Assembly: GCA_965205735.1 (NCBI GenBank)
Contig: OZ242179.1
Location: 1,426,001 to 1,490,000, forward strand
Direction: 5' to 3'
Length of the DNA stretch: 64,000 bases
Origin: VXNE01 sp965205735
GTDB lineage: Bacteria; Pseudomonadota; Gammaproteobacteria; Pseudomonadales; Azotimanducaceae
Shown here: positions 9,060 to 17,846 of the stretch, piece after piece
Layout of the letters: each line of letters begins with the position of its first letter
How positions within the stretch are numbered: the stretch's first letter is position 1
Program-made: the position numbers and the translations under genes
The notes under the pieces: model-generated
What the model was told of the DNA's origin: nothing
Seen by the model: the letters and a program-made list of their open reading frames with translations, nothing else
Database searches by the model: none

Positions 9060-9995
9060 ATGTCAATCGGCGCCGGCATCGGCATAGCAAACTTCACCTT
9101 CGACGACGCGCGCGGCTTCTGGAAGTGGGTGGACGTCTGCGACGCCGGCGGCGTCGACTCCATCTGGCAGTCGGACCGCATCATCAGCACCCAACCCGCG
9201 CTCGAATGCATGTCCGTCATGGCGGCCCTCGCCGGCGCCACGCGACGCATCAAGTTCGGCATGAATGTCGCGAGCCTCGGGCTGCGCGATCCGGTGATCA
9301 TGGCCAAGCAGTGCGCGACGATCGACGTGCTGTCCGAAGGCCGGCTGCTGCCCGCCTTCGGCATTGGCAGCGCCCGCTCACGAGACTATGCGGCCACGGG
9401 CAAGCCGACGCGCAGGCGCGGCAAACGCGTCAACGAGGGGTTGGAAATCCTCACCCGGCTCTGGACCGAGGATAAGGTGGATTTCGAGGGCGAGTTCTAC
9501 CGGCTCGACGCGGCGAGCATCAGTCCCAAACCGGCGCAGCACCCCCTGCCGCTCTGGCTCGGCGGCTCCGCACCGCAAGCGATCGATCGCGCCGCCCGCT
9601 GGGGCACGGGCTGGCAAGCAGGCATCGATGCCGCCCACGAAGTCGCCCCCGTGGTGGCCGCGATCAAGGCGCGGGCCAGCGAACTCGGCCGCGTCATCGA
9701 CGAAGATCACTACGGCGCCGGTTTCGGGTTTCGGTTCGGAACCCCATCCGAACCCATTATCCAGCGCCACGCGGAAGTTCTCCGCGAACGCCTCGGCCGC
9801 GACGCCCGGGGCTACGCCGCTGTCGGTGGTGCCGACGAGATCATGGCGCTGCTGCGGCGCTTTCACGAAGCCGGCGTACACAAGTTCGTACTGCGGCCCA
9901 TCGCGAGCGGGACAGAAGACATGCTGTCGCAGACGCGGGCATTGATCGACCAGGTTCTGCCCGAAGTCGCCGCGATGAACGGTCGGGACAGTTAA
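9060..9995 (+). CDS. LLM-class (luciferase-like) F420-dependent oxidoreductase
   Basis: 311 residues with a bacterial-luciferase TIM-barrel pattern: GAGIGIANFTF at the N-terminus, GMNVASLGLRDPVIMAKQCATID, GRLLPAFGIGSARS, RVNEGLEILTRLW and PLPLWLGGSAPQAIDRAARWG. Such motifs occur in flavin- and F420-dependent members. The F420 operon 5 kb downstream makes F420 the likelier cofactor, but FMN cannot be excluded. A Shine-Dalgarno (GGGAGT) precedes the ATG at 9060. The substrate is unknown. It forms a same-strand run with the metallophosphoesterase and thioesterase downstream. Confidence 0.85.
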   Translation: MSIGAGIGIANFTFDDARGFWKWVDVCDAGGVDSIWQSDRIISTQPALECMSVMAALAGATRRIKFGMNVASLGLRDPVIMAKQCATIDVLSEGRLLPAFGIGSARSRDYAATGKPTRRRGKRVNEGLEILTRLWTEDKVDFEGEFYRLDAASISPKPAQHPLPLWLGGSAPQAIDRAARWGTGWQAGIDAAHEVAPVVAAIKARASELGRVIDEDHYGAGFGFRFGTPSEPIIQRHAEVLRERLGRDARGYAAVGGADEIMALLRRFHEAGVHKFVLRPIASGTEDMLSQTRALIDQVLPEVAAMNGRDS

Positions 9996-10044
9996 GATCA
10001 AGGCCTTGGCGGAAGGCGAGTCGGGAGCTGCGCCGTTGTCCGGA

Positions 10045-10749
10045 ATGGACCTCCAGTCGTTCAAGCGTTTGTACGAAAGACAACTCGAGGCGGGTAGCGC
10101 CGGCAGGGAATCGCGGCAGACCCGGCGGATGTTCCGGGCGATGTCGAGAGCATCCCGTGACCTCCCCGCCCGCAGTCTCGCGGCGAAGGCCGACGCAACG
10201 TGGGTGTGGTCGGACCTGCACCTCGGCCACGAGAACATCATTCGCTACACCAACCGGCCGTTCGGGGACGTCGAGGCAATGAATGCGCATATCTACGCCA
10301 ACTGGGACGCCACAGTCGGCGAGGACGACACCCTGGTCTTCGTCGGCGACATCGCCATGCGCACCGCGCTATGCGATGCAACCTGGCAACGTATCCGCGA
10401 AGGCCCGGGGCGCGCCAAGATCCTGGTTGTAGGCAACCACGACCTGACCGGTTCCGGAGAGTTGCGCGTCGACGGTTTCGACGACATTTGCTCCATCCTG
10501 TGCATCGATGGCGAGGTGCCGCTCGTTTTCACGCACATGCCGCTGGCGACGGTCCCGGACGGCTGCGCCAACGTCCACGGGCATACGCACAACGCAGCGC
10601 CGACGCGTTCTCCACACATCAACGTATCGGTGGAACAGATCGCCTACCGGCCCGTTCCGCTCGGCAGTATCCAGGCGCTGGCGAAAGAAGTGATCGCCGG
10701 TCGCTATCCGGATGGCGCGACGACGATGGAGCGAATCGCCAACCTGTAG
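10045..10749 (+). CDS. Calcineurin-like metallophosphoesterase
   Basis: About 234 residues. All family metal-binding motifs are present in order: SDLHLGHENI, FVGDIAM, VVGNHDL, FTHMPLA and HGHTHN. These coordinate two metals for phosphoester hydrolysis. The ATG at 10045 is used; a TTG at 10006 in the same frame would add 13 residues. The N-terminal 50 residues are basic and precede the catalytic domain. The substrate is unknown; relatives act on nucleotides or cyclic nucleotides. Separated by about 50 bp from the upstream oxidoreductase, so co-transcription is possible. Confidence 0.9.
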   Translation: MDLQSFKRLYERQLEAGSAGRESRQTRRMFRAMSRASRDLPARSLAAKADATWVWSDLHLGHENIIRYTNRPFGDVEAMNAHIYANWDATVGEDDTLVFVGDIAMRTALCDATWQRIREGPGRAKILVVGNHDLTGSGELRVDGFDDICSILCIDGEVPLVFTHMPLATVPDGCANVHGHTHNAAPTRSPHINVSVEQIAYRPVPLGSIQALAKEVIAGRYPDGATTMERIANL

Positions 10750-10831
10750 CCCGGATCGGCCGAATGGCAACTGGGCGCTCCGAATCGTCGGGCTGGAAGG
10801 GCGCACCGCAGATACAGCGTTGGGAGGACGC

Positions 10832-11656
10832 ATGACAGAGTCACGCATCACGTTCATGAGCGCCGTACCGCCGTGGGAATGCGACATCGTCGACCATTTC
10901 ACGGTGGCGTACTACTACGAGAAACTCGACCATGCGACCGCCGTCGTCCTGGGCCGGGCCGGGCTCGACCCCACCGATCCCGGCGCGCCGACCATGGTCC
11001 GATGTCTCACCCGGTTCGAGCGGGAGCTCCGCAAGGGCGATATCTACCGGATGGAAACCGCGCGGCTCGACACCGACCGTCTTGCACACCGCCTGATCGA
11101 CGCCGAAACGGACACCGTTTGCACGTACTTCGACCAGCGCATGTCGGCACCGATTCCGGACGACGGCGCCCCGCTGGCTGGCTCGGACTGGGAACGTCTA
11201 CCGCTCGCATCGCCGACGCCTCCACCCGCCACGGCCCGCTGGATTGATACCGGAATAGACGTACTCACGGCCGAAGATTGCGGACTCGCGGGCAGCGCGA
11301 GTTCCCATGCATACATCTTGAGGTTCTCCGCCGCCGGCGAGCATCTGCGCAGCGCGATAGGCATGACGCCAACCTATGTTCGCGACAACAACGTCGGCTT
11401 CGCCACGTTCAGCTTCGACGCCCGATTCGCCGCACGCGCGGCGCCGGGAACGCCGCTGGCGGTGCAGTCCACCCTGAGCCATGTCGGACGGACATCCCTG
11501 CGCATCGAGCATCGGCTCCTGGACACGCGCGACGGAACCGAGGTCGCCAGCCTGACCCAGGCGGGCGTCCACCTCGACAAGACCAAGCGCCGACCTTCGC
11601 CGATGCCCGTCCACATTGCCGCCGCCGCAAGGGAATTGCTGGCAACGTCAGAATGA
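10832..11656 (+). CDS. Thioesterase family protein (double hotdog)
   Basis: 274 residues. It begins MTESRITFMSAVPPWECDIVDHF with a good Shine-Dalgarno (GGGAGG) ahead of the ATG at 10832. Length and the pattern of two related halves (DHFTVAYYYEKLDHA near the start; RDNNVGFATFSFDARF late) fit a 4HBT/acyl-ACP thioesterase-like double hotdog fold. Expected to hydrolyse an acyl-CoA or acyl-ACP; substrate unknown. The last 25 codons (KTKRRPSPMPVHIA...) are echoed by a decayed copy near 13.25 kb, pointing to a former paralogue downstream. Confidence 0.78.
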   Translation: MTESRITFMSAVPPWECDIVDHFTVAYYYEKLDHATAVVLGRAGLDPTDPGAPTMVRCLTRFERELRKGDIYRMETARLDTDRLAHRLIDAETDTVCTYFDQRMSAPIPDDGAPLAGSDWERLPLASPTPPPATARWIDTGIDVLTAEDCGLAGSASSHAYILRFSAAGEHLRSAIGMTPTYVRDNNVGFATFSFDARFAARAAPGTPLAVQSTLSHVGRTSLRIEHRLLDTRDGTEVASLTQAGVHLDKTKRRPSPMPVHIAAAARELLATSE

Positions 11657-11700
11657 CAATTGGCGGAGAGCCCGGCTGATCACCGGGGAACCGAAAGGTG

Positions 11701-12641
11701 AGGCAAATCAAATTGCCTCACGAATCGGAGTGAGGGCAGATGGCAATGTTGACCGGAAATGCGTTGGCGCATCAGAGCGCCTGATCGCCGCTCGCAAAGG
11801 AGACCGCCTTAGAACGTTCCATGAGAAGGAAGGTTGGCATCCGTACACAAAGGAACTGTTAGAAATCTATCCCAACCAGTCGGCCCTGACGCAATTCCTG
11901 CCGGCTAAAAGACCGGACCAAGCCGATCCCGATGTCCGTGCTTGGGAATCCATGGCGCTGCTGGAATTCTTGGGAAAGATACGCTTCCTCGAACCGTCGC
12001 CTGAGCGGATGCGTCAGCCTTCGTTCCCGGGCCAGATCACAATGGGCGACGGCGGCGAGAACCTGCCTACCGTGGTGCAAATCATATGCTCCGACCCCAA
12101 GCGACGGGAGACACTGGCCAAGTGGCTGTGTGAACTTACGCCGATGGATGTGCTTGGGTTCGACTTCGAACAGGACCCGAGCGGCCGGATTCACCTTTTT
12201 CTGAAGGAAGCCAACGAACGGAAGGTATCGGCGTATTCCGCGTCGGACGGCACCTTGCGTTTCCTCGCCATCCTGGCGGCGCTGCTTGACGACGAACCGG
12301 CCCGGCTCTATGTCTTCGAGGAAATCGACAACGGAATCCATCCATTGCGCCTGCGGCTCCTACTGGAACTCATAGAACGTCAGACAGAACGCAAGAACAT
12401 CCAAGTGATCACGACCACGCACTCGCCAGAGCTCTTGTCGATGGTCGGCGACCGCACATTCAAGAATACTTCTGTCATCTGCCGTCTTCCGGACTCCGAC
12501 CACGCGATCGTGCGCCCGGTCGCCGATTTGCCCAATGCGTCCGAGTTGCGCCGTTCCCAGGGTTTGGGAAGGCTTCACGCCTCTGGCTGGTTCGAAGACG
12601 CCGTGTACTTCGCCGAACGAGACAACCAGGCAAGCGAGTGA
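11701..12641 (+). pseudogene. AAA/ABC-class ATPase (AAA_21, OLD-like), 5'-truncated
   Basis: The open frame carries the C-terminal half of an AAA_21/OLD-type ATPase: the signature-like SAYSASDGTLRFLAILAALL, the Walker B VFEEIDNGIHP, and the H-loop TTTHSPELLSMV. No Walker A (GxxGxGKS/T) is found between the thioesterase stop and 11.9 kb, so about 100-150 N-terminal residues are missing. Recognisable sequence begins near RIGVRADGNVD. Base composition looks less GC-rich than the neighbours. It overlaps a TOPRIM-like gene at 12638-12641, as in ATPase/TOPRIM defence or DNA-repair pairs. Almost certainly inactive. Confidence 0.75.
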
Positions 12642-13204
12642 ACGTCGTTGTCGTCCCGGAAGATTCCCGGAGGGACAAATACATCCTCAAACCACTTTTC
12701 GAGAGGCTCTTCAGGTAGCTGGGCAAGGCGTCCGCACACATCAGAATCTGCGAGGATCCCGTACTTGGCGGGGTTGTCGAAGCGCTCAAGTCCGCAAACC
12801 TGTCCGATATCGTCGAACGATATGGCGGCATGGCGGACTGTTTCATTCTTTGCGTGGACCGCGACGGCGAAATTGGTCGTCGCGAGCGACTTGATCAGAT
12901 CGAAACAGAATTTGGGGGACAGCGCTTTCTGGCGGAAAACGCATGGGAAGAGTTGGAAACATGGGTTCTCGCGGGCTTGGAACTCCCAGCCGAGTGGCGT
13001 TGGTCCGAGGTCCGAGCCGAAGTATCGGTCAAGGAGAGGTATTTCGACGTCATCGCTCGACGTAGAGGACTTGGAGATCTTCCCGACGGCGGCCGCAAAA
13101 CGTTAGGAGAGGAAGCTTCTCAACGAATACCCGCGATCCGGCAAAAGTGTCCAGAGGATTTCGACAAGCTCGCACAACGAATTGCACAGACGACGACCGC
13201 TTAG
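12638..13204 (+). pseudogene. TOPRIM-like partner of the ATPase, interrupted by a TAG stop
   Basis: A GTG at 12638 overlaps the ATPase stop. The frame encodes VNVVVVPEDSRRDKYILKP, then hits TAG at 12716-12718, and continues in the same frame with LGKASAHIRICEDP, MADCFILCVDRDGE and more to 13204. The early Glu (PED) and the later DRD resemble the acidic residues of TOPRIM/DUF4276-like nuclease partners. An ATG at 12830 could restart translation but would lose the first acidic motif. With the truncated ATPase, this is a dead two-gene system. Confidence 0.65.
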
Positions 13205-13211
13205 ATCACGA

Positions 13212-13230
13212 GGCACGTTGCCGCTGGCGG
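13212..13230. repeat. 19-bp direct repeat, left copy
   Basis: GGCACGTTGCCGCTGGCGG occurs here and again at 15363-15381, in the same orientation. The two copies bracket the thioesterase fragment, the foldback element and the ATP-grasp gene. Confidence 0.6.
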
Positions 13231-13305
13231 ACCTTCAACAAGACCAGAGGCGTCGGCCCTCGCCGATGCCCTCTCACATGGCCACCCCGGTGACAGAGTT
13301 GCTGG
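13229..13305 (+). pseudogene. 3' fragment of a thioesterase paralogue
   Basis: The frame reading QRRRPSPMPSHMATPVTELLEH matches the C-terminus of the thioesterase at 10832-11656 (KTKRRPSPMPVHIAAAARELLA). DNA similarity is roughly three quarters by eye, with a one-base length difference. Nothing upstream of 13229 resembles the rest of that gene. Confidence 0.5.
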
Positions 13306-13504
13306 AACATCGTGATCGAAGGCACCTCGAAACGCCCAATCCAGTCTCGCACCCTGTGGCACCATTTCGCCTTGACACAGTGACCGCCCTCGACTTAGGG
13401 TCCGCGCCGATGGACCACTGGACCGTGAACCGCTCGATTAGCCCGCATCGCCAATATCGGTGGCGACCGCGTGGGGTTCGTCCGGTCGATCTGTCAATCC
13501 CGAT
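13306..13504. other. Non-coding stretch, no gene seen
   Basis: Between the thioesterase fragment and the foldback element. Open frames here lack family motifs and a plausible ribosome site, and appear to run by chance into the element. Confidence 0.5.
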
Positions 13505-13775
13505 CTAGTGTCGTGTCACGCGAGTTATGACGCTTCAGCGCGTCCCACGGGGTCTGTGGCAAGGCGCGTCCCCGCCGGGAATGGTCGGCTCCATTGCCAA
13601 GGGGCGCAACGCGGCCACGGGCCCCGTGGGGCGCGCCCTTCGGGAGATCCGACCATGCACGCCACTGCCGCGTTGTGGCCCTTGCGAATATGCCCGATAT
13701 TCCCTGCGGACCACGCCTTGCATTGACGCGCATGGCGAACTCTGAAGCGCCAGAACTCGCGTGACACGACACTAG
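13505..13775. mobile_element. 271-bp foldback MITE with 34-bp terminal inverted repeats
   Basis: The left end, CTAGTGTCGTGTCACGCGAG followed by TTATGACGCTTCAG, matches the reverse complement of the right end with 2 mismatches in 34 bp. The interior continues as a long imperfect palindrome: blocks such as GCAAGGCG, CAGGGAATATCGGGC-like and CAACGCGGC recur in inverted order in the two arms. The element has no transposase. TA at both outer ends could be a target duplication, as in IS630/mariner-type elements. A diverged single arm lies at 56953-57058. Confidence 0.85.
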
Positions 13776-13851
13776 AACCAGACAACGGACCTCTCGCAAC
13801 GCGAGGGGCTCTCCGTCATGTGGTCCCTCGGTTGCGGTCCGGGGAGCCAAC

Positions 13852-15288
13852 ATGAATCGATACTCGGAACCTTCAAGGCAGCACGGTGACCCTGTGAAGG
13901 CAGAGGCGCGCGAATACTACACAGCGCTGTTGCGCCCCCTGTTCGAGGGACGGAGGTTCATTCACGCGGGCGGACTGGCGGTGGGTCTCGGCAGAGAGGC
14001 GCGCGCCCTGGCAGCACTCGGGGCCGCCAAGCCGTTCCTTCTCGCTTACGGCGAGGGAACAGGGAGACTTCCCGGCCCGGAAGAGGCAAAGCTGCATGTA
14101 TACGACATCCAGGGCCAAGACATCGTCGATCAGCACCGCCAGGCGTTGACTGCGCTCAAACATCTACCGCGCAACGTCCGAGCGATGATCGACTGCTGGG
14201 ATCCGGACCGTTCAGCAAGAGTGTTGTGTTGGCCCAGCGATGTCTCGAGCGTAGCCGGCCGAAAATCCTATGCGCCCCGCAAGCCGGCCTGGATTGCGCT
14301 CGAAGACAAAACGGCCATCGACGCGTTCTGGGACGCCGCGGGCGTGCATAGAGCGCCATCGCGCGTCGTAGCCGCGGAACGTCGCGCACTCATCGGCGCG
14401 GCCGCCGCCGTTGACGAAGGCCTTGGGACGGTATGGGCCGCCGACGTCGAATCGGGAGTCCACGGCGGCGCGGTCGGCTTGCGATGGGTGCGGCCGGGAG
14501 GGGATGGCAATGCGGCGGCGGATTCGTTGCGCGAAATCGCCGATCGCGTTCGCGTCATGCCGTTTCTGGAAGGCATTCCGGTCAGCATTCACGGAATCGT
14601 GTTCGAGGATGCGGTGGCTGCGTTCCGGCCGGTCGAAATGATCGTTTTGCGGCCACGAGAGGGCGACCGGCTTTTGTACGCCGGGTGTTCCAACTGGTTC
14701 GACCCTCGGACCGAGGATCGCGAGGCGATGAGATGCATGGCGCGGCGCGTGGGCGTAGCACTACGCGAGCGAGTCGACTATCGCGGCGCGTTCACGATAG
14801 ATGGCGTGCTCTCGCACGACGGATTCGTGCCGACGGAGCTGAATCCCCGAATCGGTGGCGCGTTGCGGACGCTGATGACCGGGTTGGGGGACTTTCCGCT
14901 TGTTCCGTTGTGCTTCGCCGTAGCTGAAGGCGAACGGCTGGCGTTTCGCCCAGCTCTCCTCGAGCGCGTCGTGTTGGCTAGCGCCGATCGGCATCGCGCC
15001 GGCGGCGGTCATGTCGTTACAGACACGAGATTTGACCTGACCAGTACATTCAATCTCGTGCGCGAGGGAACCGAGTATCGCGAGGCGCGGCAAGACGAGT
15101 CGCCGGTCGCGAAACTGGTTGCCGGCCCCAACCCGATCGGCGGCTTCCTGTCTCTCAGTCTGAATCCGATTCGGAATGCGCCGGGCATGCCGGTAGCTCC
15201 GGAGATGTCCCGCGTCTTGCGGTTCGCGGATCGCCGTCTCGGAACCGGGTTCGGTTGGTTGGAAACTGCGAAGGACATTCGGCCATGA
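13852..15288 (+). CDS. ATP-grasp family ligase of unknown substrate
   Basis: 478 residues. The ATP-grasp Mg-binding motif is visible as FVPTELNPRIGGAL (E-x-N) around residue 335. It is preceded by a strand-rich segment ending YRGAFTIDGVLSHD and by VRVMPFLEGIPVSIHG, which fit the central domain. A Shine-Dalgarno GGGGAG precedes the ATG. ATP-grasp enzymes join a carboxylate to an amine or thiol through an acyl phosphate. It lies 133 bp upstream of npdG on the same strand, so a role near F420 (such as tail modification) is conceivable but unsupported by motif. It does not look like the RimK-type CofF ligase. Confidence 0.75.
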   Translation: MNRYSEPSRQHGDPVKAEAREYYTALLRPLFEGRRFIHAGGLAVGLGREARALAALGAAKPFLLAYGEGTGRLPGPEEAKLHVYDIQGQDIVDQHRQALTALKHLPRNVRAMIDCWDPDRSARVLCWPSDVSSVAGRKSYAPRKPAWIALEDKTAIDAFWDAAGVHRAPSRVVAAERRALIGAAAAVDEGLGTVWAADVESGVHGGAVGLRWVRPGGDGNAAADSLREIADRVRVMPFLEGIPVSIHGIVFEDAVAAFRPVEMIVLRPREGDRLLYAGCSNWFDPRTEDREAMRCMARRVGVALRERVDYRGAFTIDGVLSHDGFVPTELNPRIGGALRTLMTGLGDFPLVPLCFAVAEGERLAFRPALLERVVLASADRHRAGGGHVVTDTRFDLTSTFNLVREGTEYREARQDESPVAKLVAGPNPIGGFLSLSLNPIRNAPGMPVAPEMSRVLRFADRRLGTGFGWLETAKDIRP

Positions 15289-15362
15289 CCTCCACAAACG
15301 TGGTCAGAATGTGGTCGTCGGACCACTCCACCAGGCAACGCCGCTTTGAGTATTGCCAGCGT

Positions 15363-15381
15363 GGCACGTTGCCGCTGGCGG
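15363..15381. repeat. 19-bp direct repeat, right copy
   Basis: Exact second copy of GGCACGTTGCCGCTGGCGG (see 13212-13230), lying 41 bp before the npdG start. Confidence 0.6.
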
Positions 15382-15421
15382 CGAGACACTCGATAATCGC
15401 CGCTTTTCTGCGGAGGAGTCC

Positions 15422-16090
15422 ATGTCCGGCAAGGAATCCATCGCCATACTGGGCGGTACCGGCGATCTGGGCACGGGCTTGGCCATACGCTGGTCGAAAA
15501 CCGGCCACGAGATCGTGATCGGTTCGCGCACGCTCGAAAAAGCGAAGAACGCTGTGGCGAACCTGCAAAAGATCAGTCCCGAAACCCCGGCGCGCGCGAT
15601 GGAGAACGCCGACGCGGCGGCGGCGGGAGACATCGTTGTATTGACGGTGCCGGCGGAACACCAGCTCTCGACCCTCGAGACCGTTCGCGCGGGGCTCAAA
15701 GGCAAAATCCTGATCGACGTGTCCGTGCCGCTGGTTCCGCCCAGGGTCGGCACGGTGCAACTGCCGGAAGCGGGATCCGCCGGCAAGCGCGCGCAGGAAT
15801 TCCTGGGGGACGACGTCATGGTCGTTTCCGCATTCCAGAACATCGCTGCGCACCTGTTGCAGAGGGACATTGCGATCGAATGCGACGTGCTGGTCACCGG
15901 CAACAAGCGCGCGGCCCGGGACAAGGTCATCGCGCTGGCGGCGGAAGCGGGTCTGACCGGCTGGCATGCCGGGCCCATCGACAACGCCGCCGCCGCCGAG
16001 GCGCTCACCAGCATCCTCATTCAGATCAACCGCCGCCACGACATATCGCATTCGGGTATCAAGATCGTCGGCCAAACGGGGCACGAATAG
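15422..16090 (+). CDS. npdG: F420H2:NADP oxidoreductase
   Basis: Transfers hydride between NADP(H) and cofactor F420; in aerobes it mainly makes F420H2. 222 residues with an N-terminal Rossmann motif (IAILGGTGDLGTGLAIRW) followed by IVIGSRTLEKA, whose Ser-Arg pair fits NADP preference. Later come DIVVLTVPAEHQ and LIDVSVPLVPP. The ATG at 15422 is chosen for the GGAGGAG Shine-Dalgarno 8 bp upstream and because it abuts the Rossmann strand. It is the first gene of the F420 operon, and its TAG stop directly touches the cofE start codon. Confidence 0.93.
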   Translation: MSGKESIAILGGTGDLGTGLAIRWSKTGHEIVIGSRTLEKAKNAVANLQKISPETPARAMENADAAAAGDIVVLTVPAEHQLSTLETVRAGLKGKILIDVSVPLVPPRVGTVQLPEAGSAGKRAQEFLGDDVMVVSAFQNIAAHLLQRDIAIECDVLVTGNKRAARDKVIALAAEAGLTGWHAGPIDNAAAAEALTSILIQINRRHDISHSGIKIVGQTGHE

Positions 16091-16846
16091 ATGGCGCTCA
16101 GCGTCGCGGGGATCGAAGGCCTGCCCCTGATTCGGGCCGGCGACGATCTCTGCGCCATCCTCGTGGACGCCATCAACGCCCAGACGATACTTCGCGACGG
16201 CGACGTGCTGGTCGTCGCGCAAAAGATAGTTTCCAAGGCCGAGGGCCGCCTGCTACGACTTGCCGACATCGCGCCGTCCGCCGAAGCTGCCGCGCTGGCG
16301 TCGGAGACCGAGAAAGATCCGCGCCTGGTGCAGTTGATCCTCGACGAATCCGTGGCCGTGGTGCGAAAAAGGCCCGGTGTGCTCATCGTCCGGCACCGGC
16401 TCGGCTTCGTCGGCGCCAATGCCGGGATCGATCAGTCCAACGTCGACCATGGCAGCGGCGAGGTCGCCCTGCTGTTGCCCCGGGATCCGGACGCTTCGGC
16501 GGCGGCATTGCACACGCGCATCTTTGAGGAGACAGGCAAGCGCGTCGGCGTGGTTATCAGCGACAGCGCCAACCGCCCCTGGCGCCTCGGCACCACCGCC
16601 ATCGCCATCGGCGCCGCCGGTATCCAGGTGTTCGACGACCGCCGGGGCGGCTCCGACCTGTTCGGTCGCGAGCTCAAGATCACGCTCGTCAACCGCGCCG
16701 ACAGCATGGCGACGGCCGCCGTTCTGGTCATGGGCGAAACCTCGGAACGGATTCCGGCGGCGCTGGTCAGGGGCTTCCCGCCCGAGTCGCCGGCAGACAA
16801 CGCGGCGGCGATCAACCGTCCGCTGGCGGAAGACCTGTTTCAATGA
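16091..16846 (+). CDS. cofE: Coenzyme F420-0:L-glutamate ligase
   Basis: GTP-dependent addition of gamma-linked glutamates to F420-0. 251 residues. Family motifs include DGDVLVVAQKIVSKAEGRLL near residue 40, VVRKRPGVLIVRHRLGFV, NAGIDQSNVD and FGRELKITLVNRADSMA. It begins immediately after npdG with no gap. Unlike actinobacterial FbiB, there is no C-terminal FMN-reductase domain; the protein ends at about the length of archaeal CofE. Hence dehydro-F420 reduction, if required, is not encoded here. Confidence 0.95.
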   Translation: MALSVAGIEGLPLIRAGDDLCAILVDAINAQTILRDGDVLVVAQKIVSKAEGRLLRLADIAPSAEAAALASETEKDPRLVQLILDESVAVVRKRPGVLIVRHRLGFVGANAGIDQSNVDHGSGEVALLLPRDPDASAAALHTRIFEETGKRVGVVISDSANRPWRLGTTAIAIGAAGIQVFDDRRGGSDLFGRELKITLVNRADSMATAAVLVMGETSERIPAALVRGFPPESPADNAAAINRPLAEDLFQ

Positions 16847-16868
16847 ACGCGCCGAAGGTCCTTGCGGG

Positions 16869-17834
16869 ATGAGAGTACTCGCGCTCACCGGCGGCATCGG
16901 CGGCGCCAAGCTCGCGCTGGGTTTCACGAAGGTTCTTGCGGCAGACGAGGTCGGCTTTGTCGTCAACACCGGCGACGATTTCGAACACCTCGGCTTTCAC
17001 ATCTCGCCGGATGTGGACACGCTGGTCTACACGCTCTCCGGAGAGGCCAACGTCGTCACCGGTTGGGGCCGGCGCGACGAGAGCTGGCACTTCATGCGCG
17101 CCGCGCAAAGACTCGGCATCCAGACGTGGTTTCGCCTCGGCGACCGCGACCTCGCGCTGCACGTCTATCGCCGGCAGCGCCTGGCCGAAGGCGCCACGCT
17201 GACCGAAGTCACGCGGGAGATCTGCCAGCATCTGGGCGTGGCCCAATCCGTTCTGCCGATGTCGAACGACCCGGTCAGAACGCGCGTGCTCACCCCGGAT
17301 GGACCACTCGCCTTCCAACACTACTTCGTGCGCGACCGCTGCCGACCCGCGGTGACGGGGTTCGAGTTCGACGGCATCGACGAAGCTGCGATCAGCCCCG
17401 AAATCGAAGCGCTGCTCGGCGCAAGCGCGTCGCATCCGCCAGGAGCATCCAGGGATGGATTGCGAGCAATCGTCATATGCCCGTCCAATCCCTTCGTTTC
17501 CGTCGACCCGATCCTGGGTCTGCCCGGCATGCGACAGCGTCTGAAGTCGGCCGGCGTGCCGATCATCGCCGTATCCCCCATCGTCGGCGGACGCGCTATC
17601 AAGGGGCCGACGGCAAAAATGATGCGCGAACTCGATATTCCGGCCTCGACCGAGGCCGTGGCCCGGCATTACCGGGACCTGATTACCGGCTTTGTCCTCG
17701 ATGAATGCGATGCCGCCGCCGAGCCGGAGATAGCGGACATGGGACTGGCTACAGCGGTGACCCGAACCGTGATGTCGAGCCTCGACGATCGCATCGCCCT
17801 CGCCCGCGACGTGCTGGCTTTCGCCGGCGCCTGA
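16869..17834 (+). CDS. cofD: 2-phospho-L-lactate (phosphoglycerate-type) transferase to FO
   Basis: Transfers the phospho-acid moiety from its guanylylated form (made by CofC) to the deazaflavin FO, giving F420-0. 321 residues. The N-terminal MRVLALTGGIGGAKLALGF is the classic CofD start with its nucleotide-binding glycine loop. VVNTGDDFEHLG, PMSNDPVRTRV and ICPSNPFVSVDPIL follow as in the family. The ATG at 16869 lies 22 bp after cofE; a longer upstream frame overlaps cofE and is rejected. Same operon. Confidence 0.96.
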   Translation: MRVLALTGGIGGAKLALGFTKVLAADEVGFVVNTGDDFEHLGFHISPDVDTLVYTLSGEANVVTGWGRRDESWHFMRAAQRLGIQTWFRLGDRDLALHVYRRQRLAEGATLTEVTREICQHLGVAQSVLPMSNDPVRTRVLTPDGPLAFQHYFVRDRCRPAVTGFEFDGIDEAAISPEIEALLGASASHPPGASRDGLRAIVICPSNPFVSVDPILGLPGMRQRLKSAGVPIIAVSPIVGGRAIKGPTAKMMRELDIPASTEAVARHYRDLITGFVLDECDAAAEPEIADMGLATAVTRTVMSSLDDRIALARDVLAFAGA

Positions 17835-17846
17835 GTTCAGCGTTCG

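Noticed and set aside
12716..12718. TAG as recoded (pyrrolysine or readthrough) codon
   Set aside because: No Pyl machinery or stem-loop context is seen, and the neighbouring ATPase is also broken; simple decay is more likely.
13182..13508. Small coding region between the TOPRIM-like gene and the MITE
   Set aside because: Only its early part matches the thioesterase C-terminus; it lacks a ribosome site and runs into the MITE.
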